This document shows, one piece after another, positions 26,943 to 35,563 of a DNA stretch of 61,877 nt. Origin of the DNA: an uncultured Verrucomicrobia subdivision 3 bacterium. Its GTDB lineage: Bacteria > Verrucomicrobiota > Verrucomicrobiia > Limisphaerales > UBA11358. The notes beneath the pieces are model-generated. The model had not been told where the DNA came from and did no database searches. It saw nothing but the letters and a program-made list of their open reading frames with translations. The translations under genes and the position numbers were made by a program. The first letter of the stretch is position 1. Each line of letters begins with the position of its first letter. The stretch is from positions 1 through 61,877 of the forward strand of contig CAIXUZ010000064.1 of assembly GCA_903922735.1 (NCBI GenBank), in the 5' to 3' direction.

Positions 26943-28361
26943 ATGAAATTCATCCACAAAGATTTCCTGCTGGGCACTAAAAGCGCGCGCCGGCTTTACC
27001 ATGAATACGCGGCGGACGAGCCGATTTTTGATTATCACTGCCACCTGCCCCCGAAAGACATTGCCGAAAACCGCCAGTTCAAGAACCTTTTTGAAATCTG
27101 GCTGGAAGGCGACCATTACAAATGGCGCGCGCTGCGCACCAATGGCGTCGCCGAAAAATTCGTCACCGGCAACGCTGCGCCGGAGGAAAAATTCAAGGCC
27201 TGGGCTAAAACCGTTCCGCACACGCTCCGCAACCCGCTGTATCATTGGACGCACCTCGAGCTGAAACGATATTTCGGCATCACGGATTTGCTGAGCGAGA
27301 AGACCGCCGCGAAAATTTGGAAGGAAGCCAACGCGCAGCTCGCTACCCCGGGGTTCACGACCCAGAGCTTGCTCAAAAAATTCAAGGTCAAGGTCGTCGG
27401 CACCACGGACGACCCGGTGGATAATCTGGAATATCATCGCGCCTTCGCCAAACAAGGTCATCCAACGCGGATGCTGCCGGCGTTCCGCCCCGACAAGGCG
27501 CTGGCCGTGAATGCGCCCGCCGCTTTCAATAAGTGGGTGGAGCAGCTGTCTGCGGCGGCGAATGTGGATATCAGCAGTTTCAGCGCGTTCATCAGCGCAT
27601 TGGAAAAACGGCACGATTATTTCCATTCGCAAGGCTGCCGGTTGTCTGACCATGGGCTGGAACATTGCTACGCGGATTTTTGTTCCGAGAAGGCGGCGGC
27701 GGAAATCTTCGACCAGGTGCGGGGCGGAAAAACGGTTTCGCCGCAGGAACATTCGCAATTCGCCTCGTTCATGATGGTGTTCTTCGGCCATCTCGACGCC
27801 AAACGCGGCTGGACGAAGCAGCTTCATCTCGGTGCCCTGCGCAATAACAACATCCGCCTGCTCACGCAGTTGGGGCCGGATACCGGCTTTGATTCCATCG
27901 GCGACTTCCCGCAGGCCAAGACGCTCTCGGCCTATCTGAATAAATTGGATTCCGACAACCTGCTGCCCAAGACGGTCATCTACAATCTGAATCCGGCGGA
28001 CAATTATGTTTTTGCGGCGATGATCGGGAATTTTCAGGACGGCACGATTCCCGGCAAAATCCAATACGGCTCCGGTTGGTGGTTTTTGGATCAGAAGGAA
28101 GGCATGGAAATGCAGATTAACGCTTTGTCGAATCTCGGCCTGCTCTCTCGCTTCATCGGCATGATCACCGATTCTCGTTCGTTCATGAGTTATCCGCGCC
28201 ATGAGTATTTCCGGCGCACGCTCTGCAATCTCATCGGCAACGACATTCAAAACGGTCAGATTCCCAATGACGAAAAGCTCGTCGGTCCGTTGATCCGCAA
28301 TATTTGCTACCGGAACGCCGAGGCTTTCATGGCTTTCCCATTGAGCGCGAAAAAGAAATGA
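26943..28361 (+). CDS. uxaC: Glucuronate isomerase UxaC
   Basis: A 472-residue protein, the normal length for this TIM-barrel amidohydrolase-superfamily enzyme. It opens KFIHKDFLLGTKSARRLYHE with the metal-binding HCH in DYHCHLPPKDIAEN. Other conserved blocks are FKVKVVGTTDDPVD, GWTKQLHLGALRNNN and GWWFLDQKEGMEMQ. It isomerises D-glucuronate to D-fructuronate and D-galacturonate to D-tagaturonate in the cytoplasm. First gene of a five-gene plus-strand hexuronate cluster. Confidence 0.95.
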   Translation: MKFIHKDFLLGTKSARRLYHEYAADEPIFDYHCHLPPKDIAENRQFKNLFEIWLEGDHYKWRALRTNGVAEKFVTGNAAPEEKFKAWAKTVPHTLRNPLYHWTHLELKRYFGITDLLSEKTAAKIWKEANAQLATPGFTTQSLLKKFKVKVVGTTDDPVDNLEYHRAFAKQGHPTRMLPAFRPDKALAVNAPAAFNKWVEQLSAAANVDISSFSAFISALEKRHDYFHSQGCRLSDHGLEHCYADFCSEKAAAEIFDQVRGGKTVSPQEHSQFASFMMVFFGHLDAKRGWTKQLHLGALRNNNIRLLTQLGPDTGFDSIGDFPQAKTLSAYLNKLDSDNLLPKTVIYNLNPADNYVFAAMIGNFQDGTIPGKIQYGSGWWFLDQKEGMEMQINALSNLGLLSRFIGMITDSRSFMSYPRHEYFRRTLCNLIGNDIQNGQIPNDEKLVGPLIRNICYRNAEAFMAFPLSAKKK

Positions 28362-28396
28362 TCTTTCAGGTAAATCTTATTTTTAATTTTATCTAA

Positions 28397-30151
28397 ATGG
28401 AAAAAACATCTCGTCCCCTGACCAGTAACTTTCGCTGGATTATCTGCGCCCTGCTATTTTTCGCCACGACCGTCAATTATCTGGACCGGCAGGTCATCAG
28501 CTACTTGAAGGAGTATTTTTGCACGCCGGCGGCATTGGGCGGCTTTGGCTGGTCGAACACGGATTTTTCCCATTTGACCGCGTTTTTCACCGGTTTTTAT
28601 GCCGGCATGACGATTTTGGCCGGCTATGTCATTGACAAAATCGGCACGAAAATGGGCCTGGCGCTTTCCCTGATTGTCTGGTCGGTGTTTGGGATCCTTA
28701 ACGCCTTCGTCGGGCGCGTGATCACGGCCCATCTGGTGGTGCGCAGCGCCTTCGGTATTGGCGAGGCCGGCAATTTCCCCGCCTCCATCAAAACCGTGGC
28801 CGAATGGTTCCCGAAGCGCGAACGCGCGCTGGCCACCGGCATCTTCAACAGCGGCACCAATTTCGGCGCCATGATTGCCGCGCTGTTCGTTCCGTGGTGT
28901 CTGGTTTATTTTGGCAATGAAAAAGGCTGGAAGATGGCTTTTATTCTTACCGGCGCCGTCGGATTCATCTGGCTGATTTTCTGGTTCTGGCTCTACGACT
29001 CGCCGGCCAAAAGCAAATTTGTTTCCTCGGCCGAATACGACCTCATCCACAGCGACAAAGATGAGGCGCAGCCCGTTCCGAATGCGCCCAAGAAGCGGGG
29101 CACGAATATTTTTTCTCTCGCCGGCCGCGTCCCGCGTTCCGCGTATTGGGGCACGACCATCATGATCCACCTCCTGTGCGCATTCATATATTTCATCACC
29201 GCAAAAATCGTCGGCAAGGACGTGCTCTCCCACAAGCCCTCGTTGATATTTTTTGCCGTGACGGTCGCGGTGGCGGTGGCGGCCAGTTTCGCGTTGCACG
29301 TCCGGCGCTGGCATGACCAGGGCAAACCCGGCTGGCTGGCCTTGATCTATCTCATCCCGGTGGCGATCGGCTTCGCCTCGGTGATTGTTTACGGATTTGA
29401 AAATCATATCTATCTGGTGGCTGTCGCTCTGGCGCTCGTCGCCATGATCGTTGCCGGTTTCAAAGCCGGCGCCGGTGGGCCGGATAAGTTCGGAAACACC
29501 GCCAACCCCGGCCTCCTGGGGCATCGCCAGACCTGGTCCTTTTTCCTCGGCAAATTGATGACGGATGGCGTCTGGTGGTTTTATCTGTTCTGGCTGCCTG
29601 ACTATCTGGTCAAACAATTTCACATGAAAATCCAGGACACCATGTGGCCCACCTTCATTGTTTACGGCGTCTCCATCGTTGGCAGCGTTTACGGCGGCAG
29701 TATTCCGATGACTCTGATGAAGCGCGGCCTGCCGGTCTACAAAGCCCGCATGACGGCCATGTTCCTGATCGCGGTGTGCCCGCTCGTCGTGCTCTCCACC
29801 CAGTATTTTGGTGACGTCAGTCGTTTTGGCGATATGGCCAAAGTTTATGCGGTCGCCGTCATCTGCATCGGCGCCGCCGCGCACCAGGCTTGGTCTGCCA
29901 ATCTGTTCACCACCGTTTCGGACATGTTCCCAAAATCTGCGGTCGGTTCTGTCACCGGCATCGGCGCGATGGGCGGAGGACTGGGTGGCGTCATCGTGCA
30001 ACTGATTGCGGGCACGCTCACCGACAACTACAAGGCCACGCCTCAAACCGCCTACATGATTATGTTTGTGATTTGCGCCTTGAGCTATTTGATTGCCTGG
30101 GGCGGAATGAAGCTGCTCGTGCCGCGCCACCAGGTGATCACCGATTTGTGA
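28397..30151 (+). CDS. MFS hexuronate-type transporter with inserted DUF805 domain
   Basis: A 584-residue membrane protein. Residues 1-225 are the N-terminal MFS half of the ACS/ExuT group (TVNYLDRQVISYLKEYF, GIGEAGNFPASIKTVAEWFPKRERALATGIFNSG). Residues 377-580 are the C-terminal half (WWFYLFWLPDYLVKQF, SDMFPKSAVGSVTGIGAMGG). Between them, in the central cytoplasmic loop, residues about 238-370 read as a DUF805 domain: FSLAGRVPRSAYWG, several membrane segments, RRWHDQGKPGWLALIYLIPV, then the GPDKFGN tail. ExuT-type proteins are usually about 430 residues. It is likely the proton-coupled importer of hexuronates or their aldonates for the surrounding genes. The frame runs uninterrupted through the fusion. 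Confidence 0.9.
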   Translation: MEKTSRPLTSNFRWIICALLFFATTVNYLDRQVISYLKEYFCTPAALGGFGWSNTDFSHLTAFFTGFYAGMTILAGYVIDKIGTKMGLALSLIVWSVFGILNAFVGRVITAHLVVRSAFGIGEAGNFPASIKTVAEWFPKRERALATGIFNSGTNFGAMIAALFVPWCLVYFGNEKGWKMAFILTGAVGFIWLIFWFWLYDSPAKSKFVSSAEYDLIHSDKDEAQPVPNAPKKRGTNIFSLAGRVPRSAYWGTTIMIHLLCAFIYFITAKIVGKDVLSHKPSLIFFAVTVAVAVAASFALHVRRWHDQGKPGWLALIYLIPVAIGFASVIVYGFENHIYLVAVALALVAMIVAGFKAGAGGPDKFGNTANPGLLGHRQTWSFFLGKLMTDGVWWFYLFWLPDYLVKQFHMKIQDTMWPTFIVYGVSIVGSVYGGSIPMTLMKRGLPVYKARMTAMFLIAVCPLVVLSTQYFGDVSRFGDMAKVYAVAVICIGAAAHQAWSANLFTTVSDMFPKSAVGSVTGIGAMGGGLGGVIVQLIAGTLTDNYKATPQTAYMIMFVICALSYLIAWGGMKLLVPRHQVITDL

Positions 30152-30195
30152 TTCATTTTCGTGGCAAACATCTCTAAATTAAAAAATAAAGTATT

Positions 30196-31278
30196 ATGTC
30201 AACTGGCTTGAACATCAAAAAAGAAGGCGCCCTCGATTTTCTGTCGCTGGGCGCGCTCGTCCATCGCCTCGACCCAGGCATCATCCCGTTCCGCAAGGCG
30301 TCGCACTGCGACATCCACGTGAGCGGCGGCGAATTCAACGTCTCCGCTAATCTCTCCGACTGTTTCCGCCTTAACACCGGCGTCGCGAGCGCGATGGTGG
30401 ATTATCCCATCGGTGACCTCATCGCCGAACGAGTGCGCGCGATGGGCGTGAAGCCGTTCTATAAGAAATTCAAGCACGACGGCGTGCGCGGCCCGAACAT
30501 GGCGACCGTCTATTCTGACCGCGGCCAGGGTGTCCGTGCGCCGGTGGTGTTTTACAACCGCAGCAACGAGGCCGCCGGCCAGCTTAAGCCGGGTGATTTC
30601 AACTGGAAGGAAATCTTCGGTTCCGGCGTGCGCTGGTTCCACAGTGGCGGCATCTTCGCCGCGCTTTCGGAAACCACCGGCGAACTTATCATTGAAGCCA
30701 TGAAGGAAGCGAAAAAGAGCGGCGCCATCACCTCATTCGACCTGAACTACCGCCAGAAGCTTTGGGATATCTGGGGCGGTCAGGACAAAGCGGTCAGCGT
30801 GCTCGCGCGCATCGTCGAGCATGTGGACGTGCTGGTCGGCAACGAAGAAGACTTGCAGAAAGGTCTCGGCGTCGAAGGCCAGGACGTGGAATCGAAATCC
30901 AAGCTCGACCCCAGCGCGTTCTACGCCGTCATCGAGAAGGCCACGAAGAAATTCCCCAACGTCAAAGCCGTTGCGACCACGCTGCGCGAAGTCCATTCCA
31001 CCAACCGCCACACCTGGGGCGCGGTCGCGTGGATCAACGGCAAAACCTACCAGTCGCCCATGTGCGAACTCGATGTCGTGGACCGCGTCGGCGGCGGTGA
31101 CGGATACGCGGCGGGCTTTTTCTACGGCCTGCTGTCCGGCGCTTCTGAACAGGAAGCCGTCAACCTCGGTTGGGCGCACGGCGCGCTGCTCACCACGTTC
31201 CCCGGTGACACGACGATGGCGACGGTCGAACAAGTCAAAGCCTTTGCCAAAGGGGGTTCCGCTCGCATTCAACGATAG
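30196..31278 (+). CDS. PfkB-family sugar kinase, probably 2-keto-3-deoxygluconate kinase
   Basis: A 360-residue ribokinase-fold protein. The first PfkB signature region is HVSGGEFNVSANLSDCF. The substrate/ATP region includes SFDLNYRQKLWD and VLVGNEEDLQ. The C-terminal signature reads DRVGGGDGYAAGF, retaining the catalytic Asp but with GGGD where GAGD is usual. Context between a hexuronate transporter and a mannonate-type reductase suggests 2-keto-3-deoxy-D-gluconate kinase (KdgK). Gluconate or another aldonate is a possible alternative, given the LarA-type gene two places downstream. It is longer than typical KdgK (about 310) because of an N-terminal extension and inserts. Confidence 0.82.
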   Translation: MSTGLNIKKEGALDFLSLGALVHRLDPGIIPFRKASHCDIHVSGGEFNVSANLSDCFRLNTGVASAMVDYPIGDLIAERVRAMGVKPFYKKFKHDGVRGPNMATVYSDRGQGVRAPVVFYNRSNEAAGQLKPGDFNWKEIFGSGVRWFHSGGIFAALSETTGELIIEAMKEAKKSGAITSFDLNYRQKLWDIWGGQDKAVSVLARIVEHVDVLVGNEEDLQKGLGVEGQDVESKSKLDPSAFYAVIEKATKKFPNVKAVATTLREVHSTNRHTWGAVAWINGKTYQSPMCELDVVDRVGGGDGYAAGFFYGLLSGASEQEAVNLGWAHGALLTTFPGDTTMATVEQVKAFAKGGSARIQR

Positions 31279-31287
31279 GATATATTT

Positions 31288-32094
31288 ATGAAATTATTTG
31301 ATCTCTCAAATGAAGTGGCCGTCGTCATTGGTGCGACGGGTGTGTTGGGTGGCGCGCTGGCCGAAGGCCTGGCCGAAGCCGGCGCGAAAGTAGCCGTGCT
31401 TGGCCGCAACGAGGAACGCGGCCAGGCCCGCGTGAAAGCCATCGCCGCCAAAGGCGGCCAGGCGGCGTTTTTCACGTGCGATGCCTCGTCCCGCGACAGC
31501 CTCGCCGCCGCGCATAAAAAAATCGAAGCGCAGCTCGGCGCGCCCACGATTCTGGTCAACGCGGCCGGCGGCAATGATCCCAAGGTCACCGTCACCCCGG
31601 ATAATCCCTTTGAAAAAATCCCGCTCGAAGCTCTCCAGGCCAACTTCGACTTGAACCTCGTCGGCGGCGTGTTCCTGCCGTGCCAGGAATTCGGCCCGGG
31701 CATGGTCAAGCGCGGCCGAGGCAGCATCATCAACATCGCCAGCGTTTCCGCCCACCTGCCGCTCTCTCGCGTCGTCAGCTACTCCGCGGCCAAGGCGGCG
31801 GTGCTGAACCTCTCGCAATTCCTCGCGCGGGAATGGGCGACCAAAGGCGTGCGCGTGAACACCATCACGCCCGGCTTTTTCCCGGCGGAACAGAACCGCA
31901 AGCTGCTGTTCAAAGACGACGGCTCGCCGAGCGACCGCACAAAATCCATCTGGGCGCACACCCCGATGAACCGCTTCGGCGAATCCAGCGAACTGGTTGG
32001 GGCGTGTGTTTTTCTCGCCGCGCCCAAGGCCAGTTCGTTCGTCACCGGCACGGACATTCGCGTGGATGGCGGCTATCTGTCACAGACGATTTGA
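31288..32094 (+). CDS. SDR-family oxidoreductase, probable D-mannonate oxidoreductase (fructuronate reductase)
   Basis: A 268-residue classical short-chain dehydrogenase. The cofactor motif is GATGVLGGAL, then NAAGG, the catalytic Ser in IASVSAH and the YxxxK motif in SYSAAKAAV. Its length and the segment TPGFFPAEQNRKLL match the SDR-type mannonate oxidoreductases that replace UxuB in many bacteria. Expected reaction: D-fructuronate plus NADH to D-mannonate, using the UxaC product. It follows the kinase by 9 bases. Confidence 0.85.
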   Translation: MKLFDLSNEVAVVIGATGVLGGALAEGLAEAGAKVAVLGRNEERGQARVKAIAAKGGQAAFFTCDASSRDSLAAAHKKIEAQLGAPTILVNAAGGNDPKVTVTPDNPFEKIPLEALQANFDLNLVGGVFLPCQEFGPGMVKRGRGSIINIASVSAHLPLSRVVSYSAAKAAVLNLSQFLAREWATKGVRVNTITPGFFPAEQNRKLLFKDDGSPSDRTKSIWAHTPMNRFGESSELVGACVFLAAPKASSFVTGTDIRVDGGYLSQTI

Positions 32095-32108
32095 TGTTTT
32101 TAGCCACC

Positions 32109-32158
32109 GATGAAACACAGATGGGCACAGATATGGAATTTCCAATCTGTGTTTCATC
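32109..32158. repeat. Intergenic inverted repeat, 14-bp arms
   Basis: GATGAAACACAGAT at 32109-32122 is perfectly complementary to 32145-32158, with a 22-base loop containing the small palindrome GGAATTTCC. A related word (CACGGATGAAACACCGAT) occurs at 18134-18151. There is no T run, so it is more likely an interspersed repeat or mRNA-processing hairpin than a terminator; it lies inside the uronate operon. Confidence 0.6.
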
Positions 32159-32185
32159 TGTGAGAATCTGTGGCAAAATATAGTC

Positions 32186-33469
32186 ATGAACCTGATTTCA
32201 AAATCCGCCTTTCCCGGCAAGCTTACGGATGGACAGGTCGCGCAAATCGTCGCCCAAGCCCTCCCGGCTGCCGATTATCAGGGAAAGAAAATCCTGCTCA
32301 TTGTTCCCGACCACACGCGCACCGCGCCCGTCGGCTTGCTGTTCAAGACCATCTTCAACCAGATTGGCGCGGTCACGAAGGAGTTGGATGTGCTCGTCGC
32401 CCTTGGTACCCATCCGCCGATGAGTGAGGAAGCCATCTGCCACCGGCTGGAGATTTCCGTCGAGCAACACCGGAACGAATTCAAAAAAGTCCGCTTCTTT
32501 AACCACGAGTGGGACAATCCCGCCGCGCTTCAGGAAATCGGATCGCTCACGTCCGCCGATGTGAAAGAACTTACCGGTGGCTTGTTTGCCATGGATGTGC
32601 CGGTTGAAATCAACAAGCTCGTTTTCAATTACGACCAGGTCATCATCGTCGGGCCGGTGTTCCCTCACGAAGTCGTCGGTTTTTCCGGCGGCAACAAATA
32701 TCTGTTCCCCGGCATCGGCGGACCGAAAATTCTGAATTTCTTCCACTGGCTCGGTGCGGTGGTCACCAACCCGATGATCATTGGCAACAAGTGGACGCCC
32801 GTCCGCAAAGTCGTGGATCGCGCCGGTGCGCTGGTGAAGATAAACAAGGCCTGTTTTGCCATGGTCGTGGCCCCCGATAAATCCCTCGTCAGCCTTTCCT
32901 TTGGCACTCCGGAAGCCGCGTGGGATGCCGCCAGTGAAATTTCCAAGCAGGTTCACATCGTTTATCAGGAGCGGCCGTTCCAAACCGTGCTGTCCAACAT
33001 GCCGCCGATGTATGACGACCTCTGGGTCGCCGGCAAGGGCATGTATAAATTGGAACCCGTCGTTGCCGACGGCGGCGAACTCATCATCTACGCGCCGCAC
33101 GTCACCGAGATTTCCGTCACGCACGGCAAAACCATCGAACGGATTGGCTATCACTGCCGCGATTATTTCCTCACCCAGTGGGACAAGTTCAAGCACGAGC
33201 CGTGGGGCATCCTCGCGCACAGCACCCATGTGCGCGGCATCGGCAAAATGGAAAACGGCATTGAGAAATGCCGCATTAAGGTCACGCTCGCTACCGGCAT
33301 CCCGGAAGCTATCTGCCGGAAAATCAACCTCGGCTACCGCGACCCGAAAAGCATCAATCTCGAAGACTACGCCAACCGCGAAGACGAAGGTGTCTTGCTC
33401 GTGCGCAAGGCCGGGGAAATGCTTTACCACCTCAAACAGCAACCCAAGTGGGCTGGCGGAAAAGCCTGA
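32186..33469 (+). CDS. LarA-family nickel-pincer racemase/epimerase, probable aldonate epimerase
   Basis: A 427-residue LarA-like (DUF2088) protein. The N-terminal half has PDHTRTAPVG (His 43). The key block HEVVGFSGGNKYLFPGIG puts His 161 ten residues before Lys 171, and a further His (NFFHWLG, His 187) 16 after it. This is exactly the spacing of the cofactor Lys and His ligands of L. plantarum lactate racemase (174/184/200), so the protein should bind the nickel-pincer nucleotide. The family contains lactate and malate racemases and a gluconate 2-epimerase described from a verrucomicrobium. In this operon, mannonate to gluconate epimerisation is the most attractive role, by inference. Cofactor genes larB, larC and larE are not in the window. 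Confidence 0.85.
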   Translation: MNLISKSAFPGKLTDGQVAQIVAQALPAADYQGKKILLIVPDHTRTAPVGLLFKTIFNQIGAVTKELDVLVALGTHPPMSEEAICHRLEISVEQHRNEFKKVRFFNHEWDNPAALQEIGSLTSADVKELTGGLFAMDVPVEINKLVFNYDQVIIVGPVFPHEVVGFSGGNKYLFPGIGGPKILNFFHWLGAVVTNPMIIGNKWTPVRKVVDRAGALVKINKACFAMVVAPDKSLVSLSFGTPEAAWDAASEISKQVHIVYQERPFQTVLSNMPPMYDDLWVAGKGMYKLEPVVADGGELIIYAPHVTEISVTHGKTIERIGYHCRDYFLTQWDKFKHEPWGILAHSTHVRGIGKMENGIEKCRIKVTLATGIPEAICRKINLGYRDPKSINLEDYANREDEGVLLVRKAGEMLYHLKQQPKWAGGKA

Positions 33470-33801
33470 AGCAACTCGGGGTTAGGGAAGCGGTAACCCG
33501 CGAGTTTAGTGGATTTTTTCCAATTACGCAGGGCGCCTTTATCCTTCTCCATGAAGGCGGGATGAGAATTTTCCCAATTGGAAATTCGCGCCTTGAACCC
33601 TTGAACCAGCAGTTGCCTTCAAACGTCAAGCCGCCGGGGTGAGGTGCGCGTCCCTCCATCTTCGGGTTCATGGGGAGGGGAATCGTGATTCAAACTGACT
33701 TGAGCTTTACGCCCTTGTCCTGAGCCTGATTCTTTTCGGTTCGGCAAAATATCCAAATATAAACCGCCATCGTTCTAATTTTTACGGCTTGGAGAGGCGG
33801 A
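33470..33801. other. Intergenic region after the uronate operon
   Basis: No gene is seen. It contains a weak hairpin (CGCCTT at 33534-33539 with AAGGCG at 33554-33559) without a T run and the palindrome CCAATTGG near 33574. It separates the plus-strand uronate operon from the convergent SGNH hydrolase gene. Confidence 0.5.
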
Positions 33802-34587
33802 TCAATGTTTCTCGCCCAGCGCGGCCGTTATCGCCTTCGTGGCGGCCTCGCCAAGGATCTTGGAGCCGGCGGCGTTCCAATGGAACTGGTCGCCGCGCGC
33901 CAACTCCAGATTGTCGGCCATCAGGGAATAGAAATCACTCACCGTCACCTTCTCTTCCGCCATGACCTTCGCGGCCATCCGGTTGTGCTCAAGGATGATG
34001 GGATTAAGCTCCGGGTCCAGCTCCGGTTTGCCTTTGAGCATGATCGGCGTCGTGCTGGCCCAGATGATCATGGCCTTCGGACATTTCTGTCGGATGATTC
34101 CAACGAAGGCTTTGGTCAGCGGTTCAAACTGGCCTTGTGGAATTCGCCCCGGCTGCCAGCCATGCAAGCCTAGGTTGATGTGCACCACGTCATAAGGGCC
34201 GTTCGCCAGCACTTCGGCCAGCAGGCTGTTGAATTTTTCTGACTGGCAATACGGATTTACCCATGCATCCACATTCGCTTTGCCCTTGAGCAACTTGACC
34301 ACTCCGCCCTGATAGCCATTGAGGATCGAATCGCCGACCAGCAGCACGCGCGGCAGCGTGGCATCGCTGATGGTCGCTTTGTCCAGCCGCCAGGCCTTGC
34401 CGTTGGCTTGAACGCGCAGATCTTTTTCCACCGGATTGCTGATGGCGGCAGCGCCGGCTTGGGTTTTCGCTTTTGCCCCGTTGGTATTGGTGTTGGCCGG
34501 TTTTTGGATCGGTTGACCTTGTGTCGTTGACAGGAATGCCAGGGCCAGAACAACGGCTCCCCAGTGGTTAATGATGGGATTTTTCAT
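33802..34587 (-). CDS. SGNH/GDSL-type hydrolase, secreted
   Basis: A 261-residue protein with a signal peptide (hydrophobic stretch WGAVVLALAFLSTTQG) and a Thr/Asn/Ala-rich linker. The SGNH fold follows: block I VLLVGDSILNGY (nucleophile Ser), block III-like INLGLHGWQPG (Asn replaced by the NLG/LHGW form) and block V DQFHWNAAG with the Asp-His pair. Such enzymes are esterases or deacetylases, often acting on polysaccharide acetyl groups. Periplasmic or surface location is predicted; the substrate is unknown. Confidence 0.85.
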   Translation of the reverse strand: MKNPIINHWGAVVLALAFLSTTQGQPIQKPANTNTNGAKAKTQAGAAAISNPVEKDLRVQANGKAWRLDKATISDATLPRVLLVGDSILNGYQGGVVKLLKGKANVDAWVNPYCQSEKFNSLLAEVLANGPYDVVHINLGLHGWQPGRIPQGQFEPLTKAFVGIIRQKCPKAMIIWASTTPIMLKGKPELDPELNPIILEHNRMAAKVMAEEKVTVSDFYSLMADNLELARGDQFHWNAAGSKILGEAATKAITAALGEKH

Positions 34588-34740
34588 GCGATGTTTGATG
34601 TCGTTTTTGGTTTGTGCATGACCGGGTTGGGCATCTATTGGCCCACTTGCAGTGCGGATGGCGTTAACTGTGTTCGTGGCCGAAAGAATGAAACGATCAT
34701 TGTGAAAACTGCGGGCGTAAACCCCGTCTTATTATGAAAG

Positions 34741-34816
34741 TGGAGCCAATTGTCGGACTTGAACCGACGACCTGATCATTACGAATGACCTGCTCTACCA
34801 ACTGAGCTAAATTGGC
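34741..34816 (-). tRNA. tRNA-Thr (anticodon CGT)
   Basis: Read on the minus strand the 76 bases fold as a full cloverleaf. The acceptor is GCCAATT/AATTGGC, the D stem GCTC/GAGC, the anticodon stem GGTCA/TGATC (one G-U pair) with loop TTCGTAA, and the T stem GTCGG/CCGAC with loop TTCAAGT. The discriminator is T and CCA is encoded. Anticodon CGT reads ACG (threonine). Confidence 0.97.
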
Positions 34817-34894
34817 GCGAATACCACAGCACGTTGCCAGTTAAACCGCCCATCGTCAAGATGGGTTTTCCCGTCCCAGCCCTTGTTTTAAGGC

Positions 34895-35554
34895 TCATTT
34901 CGCTTCCCGCCGCCGGAATTCCCGTTCGCGTTTCTTGATTTCGCCGGCCAATAATTCCTCCGCGCACCAGCCGCGCGCCTGGGCGAACGCCGCCAGTTCA
35001 AATAACTCCTGCGCCAGTGCCGGTTTGCCCAATTTGCGTTTTGATTTCTTGCCGAGTGCAGGGTGGCCGTCTGCCAGTGCCTTGCGCGCCTTTTTCACAA
35101 GCTTTTCCGCCCGCAGCAACGCTGGCAGATGCTTGGGTATGCCGTCCAGCGCGGAATGCCGGGCGTGTTTGGTGCCGTGTTTCTCGGCCCTCTTGATTTT
35201 TTCCCAATTCGCCCAGACCTCGTCCACATTTTTGACTTTGGTTTTCCCGAAAACATGCGGATGGCGGCGGATCAGTTTGTCCACGAGATGCCGCGTGATT
35301 TTTTCAAAATCAAATGCGCCGCGTTCATTTGCCAGTTGGCAGTGAAAAACCACTTGCAGCAGTAAATCGCCCAGTTCCTCGGCCATCTCGACATCGTCGC
35401 GCGCCTCGATGGCGTCAATCAGCTCATACACCTCTTCAATGGCGTGCCGCCGCAGCGTCTGGTGCGACTGCTCGCGATCCCACGGGCAGCCCGTCGGCGA
35501 ACGCAGTTTCGCCATCACTTTGAGCAAATCGTTTATCGCCGGTTGTTTTTTCAT
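34895..35554 (-). CDS. mazG: Nucleoside triphosphate pyrophosphohydrolase MazG
   Basis: A 219-residue protein starting with the canonical LRSPTGCPWDREQSHQTLRR. The metal-binding EEVYELIDAIE and EMAEELGDLLLQVVFH helices of the MazG fold follow, then RRHPHVFG and the VWANWEKIKRAEK stretch. It hydrolyses non-canonical or excess NTPs to NMPs in the cytoplasm. Slightly shorter than the two-domain E. coli enzyme (263), with a Lys/Arg-rich tail. Lies downstream of proB on the same strand, separated by an 82-base gap filled by a large inverted repeat. Confidence 0.92.
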   Translation of the reverse strand: MKKQPAINDLLKVMAKLRSPTGCPWDREQSHQTLRRHAIEEVYELIDAIEARDDVEMAEELGDLLLQVVFHCQLANERGAFDFEKITRHLVDKLIRRHPHVFGKTKVKNVDEVWANWEKIKRAEKHGTKHARHSALDGIPKHLPALLRAEKLVKKARKALADGHPALGKKSKRKLGKPALAQELFELAAFAQARGWCAEELLAGEIKKREREFRRREAK

Positions 35555-35563
35555 TTTGGATGC

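Noticed and set aside
26871..28250. Minus-strand open frame of 459 codons
   Set aside because: Antisense shadow of uxaC; no homology pattern.
28454..30130. Minus-strand open frame of 558 codons
   Set aside because: Complete antisense shadow of the transporter gene, caused by high GC at third codon positions; composition is His/Gly/Asp-rich and unlike a protein.
34820..34894. Promoter of tRNA-Thr (TTGACG on the minus strand)
   Set aside because: The spacing to any -10-like word is poor, so it is not called.
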